A stretch of 16,990 nt of DNA from assembly GCA_031278535.1 (NCBI GenBank), contig JAITKH010000424.1, positions 1 to 16,990 of the forward strand, in the 5' to 3' direction. Shown here piece by piece: positions 14,098-16,990 of this stretch. The notes under the pieces were generated by a model, which was not told the DNA's origin, did not search any database, and worked only from the letters and a program-made list of their open reading frames with translations. Both the position numbers and the translations under genes were made by a program. Numbering within the stretch: the stretch's first letter is position 1; each line of letters starts with the position of its first letter. This stretch comes from Planctomycetota bacterium (GTDB lineage: Bacteria; Planctomycetota; SZUA-567).

Positions 14098-14111
14098 GGT
14101 CTTTTCAGACC
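14098..14111. terminator. Small hairpin between convergent paaK and thpR
   Basis: GGTCT (14098-14102) pairs with AGACC (14107-14111) around TTTC, in the 42-bp gap between the two stop codons. It is short and lacks a proper T-run on either strand, so it is only a weak candidate for the convergent terminator. No better one is visible. Confidence 0.2.
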
Positions 14112-14112
14112 G

Positions 14113-14688
14113 CTACCCAGGGCCGGACTGCCCCAGATCGATTGCCGCCATGGGGACGTACACCGGGCCGGTCCGCCGAAGTTGGCTCATAAACACCGAT
14201 ACCCGATCCGCGTCCATAAAACCGTAGGATTTTCCGGCAAAGCGTTTCGCCGTTTCCCTGAGAGACGAGGCATCCTCCAGAAGCTTGACCCTTCCCAACG
14301 TGATATGCGGCCGAAAAGGCCGGCGTTCCGGATTGTATCCCAGGGCGGCGCAGATGCCTTTCACCGTTCCGCCCAATTGGGTGGCGTCTTCCGAGCCTTC
14401 GCCGCAACCGGCCCAGACCACCCGGGGACATCCCCAATGGGGGAAAACGCCGATGCCGGAGATTTCCAGGGCGAACGGCCGCATTTCGGCCAAATCTTCC
14501 CGCAACGAATCGAAAAGTTCCCCCATGTCCTTTTCCGGAACGTTGCCCAGGAAAGCGAGGGTGAGATGGAGGTTGTCGCCGCGAGACCATTTGACGCGAG
14601 GGGCGGCCCGCCGCAGGTCTGCCAGATCCTTTTCCAGTTCCTTCCGCACTCCGGAAGGGATTTCGATCGCGATGAAGGTGCGAATCAC
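14113..14688 (-). CDS. thpR: RNA 2',3'-cyclic phosphodiesterase / 2'-5' RNA ligase (ThpR family)
   Basis: The 191-aa protein has the 2H phosphoesterase layout: MIRTFIAIEIP at the start, the first HxTx motif HLTL at 41-44 and the second HITL at 128-131, within PFRPHITLGR. The two histidines form the catalytic pair that acts on RNA 2',3'-cyclic phosphates or 2'-5' linkages; the physiological role of the family is unsettled. Length is typical of ThpR. The start is GTG 14688, which overlaps the upstream ycjF-like stop as GTGA, indicating coupled translation. It is the last gene of the minus-strand group on the right. Confidence 0.92.
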   Translation of the reverse strand: MIRTFIAIEIPSGVRKELEKDLADLRRAAPRVKWSRGDNLHLTLAFLGNVPEKDMGELFDSLREDLAEMRPFALEISGIGVFPHWGCPRVVWAGCGEGSEDATQLGGTVKGICAALGYNPERRPFRPHITLGRVKLLEDASSLRETAKRFAGKSYGFMDADRVSVFMSQLRRTGPVYVPMAAIDLGQSGPG

Positions 14689-15896
14689 GGCCGGACGGGC
14701 TGAAGGAGCTTCATGGCCGCCCGCCCCAGGCGACTGATAAAGAGGTAATTGATGGTCCCCTCTCCAATTTTCGGGGCGATCCTGCCGGCCAGACCCAGGC
14801 CGGCCAAGCTGGAGAGCTCCTCTTGCAGGCTTTCGCCCATCGCCTCGGCCGCCTCTCCCGCCGCGCCGGCCAGGAAAGCGGCGAAAAGGACGCGGCCGAG
14901 CAGGAAGGGAAGGGCGGCGCCGTCACAGCGAAGGTTATAGATGAGCGCCAGTTCGCGAAGCATGCGGAAGGCCGCGTAGAGGGCGAGAACGGAGTCCAAC
15001 AGCGACAGGGGCGAAGCTATGACCGACACCGCCGTCTTGAACGACCAGGCGCGTATCCTGGCCGTCGCCATGCAATCCATTCGGTCCTGGAAATGATCGC
15101 GAAAGTCGTTGAGCCAGGAAAGGCTGTCGCAGGCGCGGGCAAGGAGATAGTCCCGTTCTCCGGCCAGTTCCTCCAGAGCGTCGGGGACGAATCCGGCCGT
15201 CAACAGCCTTTCGGCGCCGGGACCGGACAGCGGATAGTCTTCAAGATACCGTTCGAGACAGGTGCGCGCCGCCTGAAGGGAAAGAATGCCTTCGCGACGG
15301 CTGTCCTCCCGCTGCCGCAGGGCGTCCAGAGCCGCCAGGCTTACCTGCCGCACCGCCCGCAGCTGGAACCAGGCGACGCCGGCGGCGATGGCCGCAGCTG
15401 CCAGGAGGAGGGCGCAGAATCCGAGCGGCGCCAGAAGCAGCCAGGCGGCCCAGACCGGCAGGGTCCGGGCGAAAGCCAGGGTATTGGCGATCTGGCCGAG
15501 AGCGAACAGGCCGAAAAGGGAAAACGCCGCCAGACCCGCGGCAAAATAGCCGACGCGGAACCATGAGGGCAGGACGGAACCGGCGACGGGGAAAATTGTT
15601 TCCGGCGACGCGTCGGCATTCCACGGAACGGATTCGCGGCCCAGTTCCGAATCGGGGACCAAAAGAGGCTCCGCGTCTGGAATATTCGGCGGGCATTCCC
15701 CGGATCGGTGCCCGCCGCCGGGCGGTGGGGCGACCCCGGCGGTTTCCGCCGCGCTGGCGTTTTTGTCATGGCCGTCGGGATGGAACAGTCTCTCCCGGGG
15801 GGACGCGACGGAAGGTTTCGATCCCGGAAACGACGGCTCGACATAATCGGGTTCGATATCCGGCACGTTTGGATTGAGCGGCATGGTTTGCGGCAT
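14685..15896 (-). CDS. ycjF: YcjF/DUF697-like inner-membrane protein
   Basis: I chose ATG 15896 (403 aa) because GGAGAAGG lies 7-8 nt upstream; the in-frame extension further upstream runs into a repeated non-coding element. The first 110 residues are Pro/Gly-rich and probably disordered. Two membrane helices follow (about 113-135 and 149-175), then a helical cytoplasmic domain. The C-terminus, GEGTINYLFISRLGRAAMKLLQP, closely recalls the end of YcjF/TIGR01620 proteins, which is the main basis for the call. In enterobacteria ycjF sits behind the P-loop protein gene ycjX; no ycjX is present here. Instead it is preceded by an OB-fold protein gene and overlaps thpR by 4 nt (GTGA). Function is unknown in the family. 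Confidence 0.75.
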   Translation of the reverse strand: MPQTMPLNPNVPDIEPDYVEPSFPGSKPSVASPRERLFHPDGHDKNASAAETAGVAPPPGGGHRSGECPPNIPDAEPLLVPDSELGRESVPWNADASPETIFPVAGSVLPSWFRVGYFAAGLAAFSLFGLFALGQIANTLAFARTLPVWAAWLLLAPLGFCALLLAAAAIAAGVAWFQLRAVRQVSLAALDALRQREDSRREGILSLQAARTCLERYLEDYPLSGPGAERLLTAGFVPDALEELAGERDYLLARACDSLSWLNDFRDHFQDRMDCMATARIRAWSFKTAVSVIASPLSLLDSVLALYAAFRMLRELALIYNLRCDGAALPFLLGRVLFAAFLAGAAGEAAEAMGESLQEELSSLAGLGLAGRIAPKIGEGTINYLFISRLGRAAMKLLQPVRP

Positions 15897-15978
15897 GCGA
15901 ATCCTTCTCCGCCGCCGATTCCCGGACGGCATGGATCCCAAAAAGACCAACCCTGCGGAGGCCCAAACCCGTCCCGGT

Positions 15979-16075
15979 CTCCGATGCCTAAGGAAGATTC
16001 GCTTCCCCGGAGGAGGAAACCGGGTGAACCGAGGGCAATCCCCGCAACATCGCAATCAAGGATGGAGGCTTTACG
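15979..16075 (-). repeat. Intercistronic repeat, copy 2
   Basis: Read on the minus strand, 16029-15979 matches 10666-10716 at 42 of 51 positions without gaps, and a weaker match continues to 16075. It fills much of the 184-bp gap between the OB-fold gene stop and the ycjF start and, like copy 1, points along transcription. The perfect hairpin of copy 1 is not preserved here; a 5-bp CCCGG/CCGGG stem remains. Confidence 0.65.
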
Positions 16076-16080
16076 AAATT

Positions 16081-16632
16081 TTAGGGCGACAGGAGTCGGC
16101 AATCGCTTACATAAATGGCAAGCAGCATGCCGTCACAGTCGCCGCGCACCACCACCTTGCTGTCCTGCGGCGGCGGTTCTTGCCCCGGAGCCAGCCAGCA
16201 GCGGATGCTGAATTCCCCTTTCCCCATTTCCAGCCAGGGCTTGGGAGAATCGATCCGGGAAACGGCGCTCGCCACGCCGGAGAGAACCAGCGTCCTGCCT
16301 TTGAAAATATCGTCGGCATCCAATTCATCCTCGGCGTAACGGGCGATCAAGTCATTGGCATTGATGTCGATGGAACCGTCGGGATTGATTCGGCCGGGCC
16401 AGACATCGTCAGCGGTAATTTCGATCAATCCCGGAACGTGCGGGGTGGCGGCGGAGGCGGCATCGTGTCTTTCGCCGTCGGTCGGGGTGGCGCCGGTGGT
16501 GGCCGCGGTGGCGGCGTCGACCGGACGTTCGGCGGCACAGAGGCGCAAAGGCCAGGAAACCATGAGAAAAAGCGACGCGAACGGCAATAGGCTGTAAAGG
16601 GGCGTCCAGAGAATTTTCGGCACCCTCAACAT
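16081..16632 (-). CDS. Exported OB-fold (tRNA_anti-like) protein
   Basis: From ATG 16632 (183 aa), preceded by GGAGG at 8-nt spacing, the protein starts with a basic residue and a hydrophobic stretch ending near LCAA, residues 31-34, a likely signal peptide. A short Ala/Thr-rich linker follows. Residues about 95-183 have the pattern of the tRNA_anti-like OB-fold family: LIARYAEDELDADDIFKGR, then TLVLSGVASAVSRID, a strand pair with FSIRCWLAP, then KVVVRGDCDGM and a closing IYVSDCRLL. In exported proteins this fold often binds small ligands or other proteins rather than nucleic acid. The preceding cysteine is not in a lipobox, so I do not call it a lipoprotein. It leads the minus-strand group with ycjF and thpR and has a good promoter at 16712-16739. 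Confidence 0.8.
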   Translation of the reverse strand: MLRVPKILWTPLYSLLPFASLFLMVSWPLRLCAAERPVDAATAATTGATPTDGERHDAASAATPHVPGLIEITADDVWPGRINPDGSIDINANDLIARYAEDELDADDIFKGRTLVLSGVASAVSRIDSPKPWLEMGKGEFSIRCWLAPGQEPPPQDSKVVVRGDCDGMLLAIYVSDCRLLSP

Positions 16633-16711
16633 GACGGCATCCTCCAAAAAAGCGGGAAAAGGACAGGGACGCGACACCTTCCCGGCAAGGCGCCCGGCAA
16701 TTCTCTGTTCC

Positions 16712-16739
16712 ATTGTCGGCCGCCGGCGCCTTTTGTCAA
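16712..16739 (-). promoter_or_regulatory. Sigma-70-type promoter of the OB-fold gene group
   Basis: On the minus strand TTGACA (16739-16734) is followed after 16 nt by GACAAT (16717-16712), 4 of 6 to the -10 consensus. The start would be near 16705, leaving about 73 nt before ATG 16632. Confidence 0.55.
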
Positions 16740-16828
16740 GCCGTTCGCCCGGGCATTCGGACTGTTGTCGGGGAATGAATTATCGCAATACATTTAGGGT
16801 GAACAAAGCTATACTTGTGCCGGTCTGG

Positions 16829-16864
16829 AATTGTGAAAAACCTCTCCGGTCGAAAATCACAATT
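16829..16864 (+). promoter_or_regulatory. Inverted repeat related to the one upstream of dctP
   Basis: AATTGTGA (16829-16836) and TCACAATT (16857-16864) are perfect 8-bp arms 20 nt apart, just downstream of a TATACT box (16810-16815). The right arm and flank read CGAAAATCACAATTTC, the same as 9258-9274 apart from one extra T there. It looks like a second site for the same regulator or a shared leader element. Confidence 0.45.
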
Positions 16865-16983
16865 TCAAGCCGCCAATAGCATAGTCGTCCCTGAAAAAGG
16901 GGGAGCGAGGCAACTGGCCCGTCCCGACGGAGGCTGCGTCAAGCGGCCCGAGGGGAGGGAAAACGGAAGAATACGGGAATAAC

Positions 16984-16990
16984 ATGAAAT
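16984..16990 (+). CDS. Possible start of a gene running off the right end
   Basis: An ATG at 16984 (ATG AAA T) follows a purine-rich stretch (GGGAGGGAAAACGGAAG, then CGGGAATAAC) and lies at the end of what looks like a plus-strand leader. Only two codons are visible, so neither product nor reality can be judged. Confidence 0.25.

Larger units (their letters stand above)
16633..16990. other. Divergent intergenic region at the right edge
   Basis: No complete gene is seen. The left part carries the minus-strand promoter of the OB-fold gene. The right part appears to be a plus-strand control region and leader: a TATACT -10 candidate (16810-16815, poor -35), an AATTGTGA/TCACAATT inverted repeat, and three small stems: CCCT/AGGG near 16890-16902, CCGTC/GACGG at 16919-16930, and GCTGC/GCGGC near 16934-16948. 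A possible start codon lies at 16984. I do not recognise a known riboswitch class in the leader. Confidence 0.5.

Noticed and set aside
15897..16055. N-terminal extension of the ycjF-like protein by 53 residues
   Set aside because: The extension reads through the intercistronic repeat and is Arg/Pro-rich; ATG 15896 has a proper ribosome-binding site.
9400..16785. Shared word CGGGGAATGA(A/T)TTATC at 9400 and 16770
   Set aside because: 15 of 16 bases agree, but a few such matches are expected by chance in a window of this size, and the two lie on opposite sides of their respective inverted repeats.
16886..16960. Cobalamin or other known riboswitch before the right-edge gene
   Set aside because: A few short words look suggestive, but the conserved core boxes and their order are absent.

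Overview
The window looks like chromosome from a GC-rich Gram-negative bacterium. It has an AsmA-type envelope giant, a periplasmic-binding-protein TRAP transporter and a YcjF-type inner-membrane protein. A flagellum is suggested only indirectly, by a FlgM-like motif and a sigma-28-like -10 box. The mix of families would fit Desulfobacterota or another proteobacterial-type lineage, but no taxonomic marker is present, so this is a weak inference. Most genes are intact and tightly packed. Several promoters share the layout TTGACA-N16-TATAAT-like.

Left part (1-4100, mostly minus strand): an AT-richer gene-free edge with a small tandem repeat and a long stem-loop lies next to a tRNA-Arg(CCG) gene that has its own strong promoter. 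Upstream of that is a three-gene minus-strand unit, in transcription order: a 192-aa protein with a FlgM-like DRVSLSS motif, a 601-aa HMW1C/GT41-like cytoplasmic protein glycosyltransferase, and a DegT/DnrJ/EryC1 sugar aminotransferase. The first two genes overlap. The last two are in the same reading frame, separated by one TGA and three codons. An exact GCCGATAA box, the flagellar sigma-28 -10 consensus, sits 40 nt before the first gene. My favoured reading is a flagellum-linked protein glycosylation cassette.

Middle (4135-8883, minus): one gene for a 1582-aa AsmA-like envelope protein. It is separated by a 722-bp regulatory region from a plus-strand unit (9606-14070): TRAP solute-binding protein (dctP), small and large TRAP permease subunits (dctQ, dctM) and a phenylacetate-CoA-ligase-family enzyme (paaK). 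Together these suggest uptake of an aromatic or similar carboxylate followed by CoA activation. The regulatory region has a consensus sigma-70 promoter, a near-perfect inverted repeat, and two mutually exclusive stems touching the dctP ribosome-binding site.

Right part (14113-16990, minus): a small signal-peptide OB-fold protein, a YcjF/DUF697-like membrane protein and a 2'-5' RNA ligase/ThpR-type protein; the last two are coupled by a GTGA overlap. A divergent leader runs off the right end and may begin a new gene at 16984.

Two kinds of non-coding repeat link distant parts of the window. An approximately 97-bp element lies between dctP and dctQ and again between the OB-fold gene and ycjF, both times in the direction of transcription. 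An AATTGTG...CACAATT inverted repeat with a shared flank lies upstream of dctP and upstream of the right-edge gene. All calls come from reading the sequence; no database search was run.
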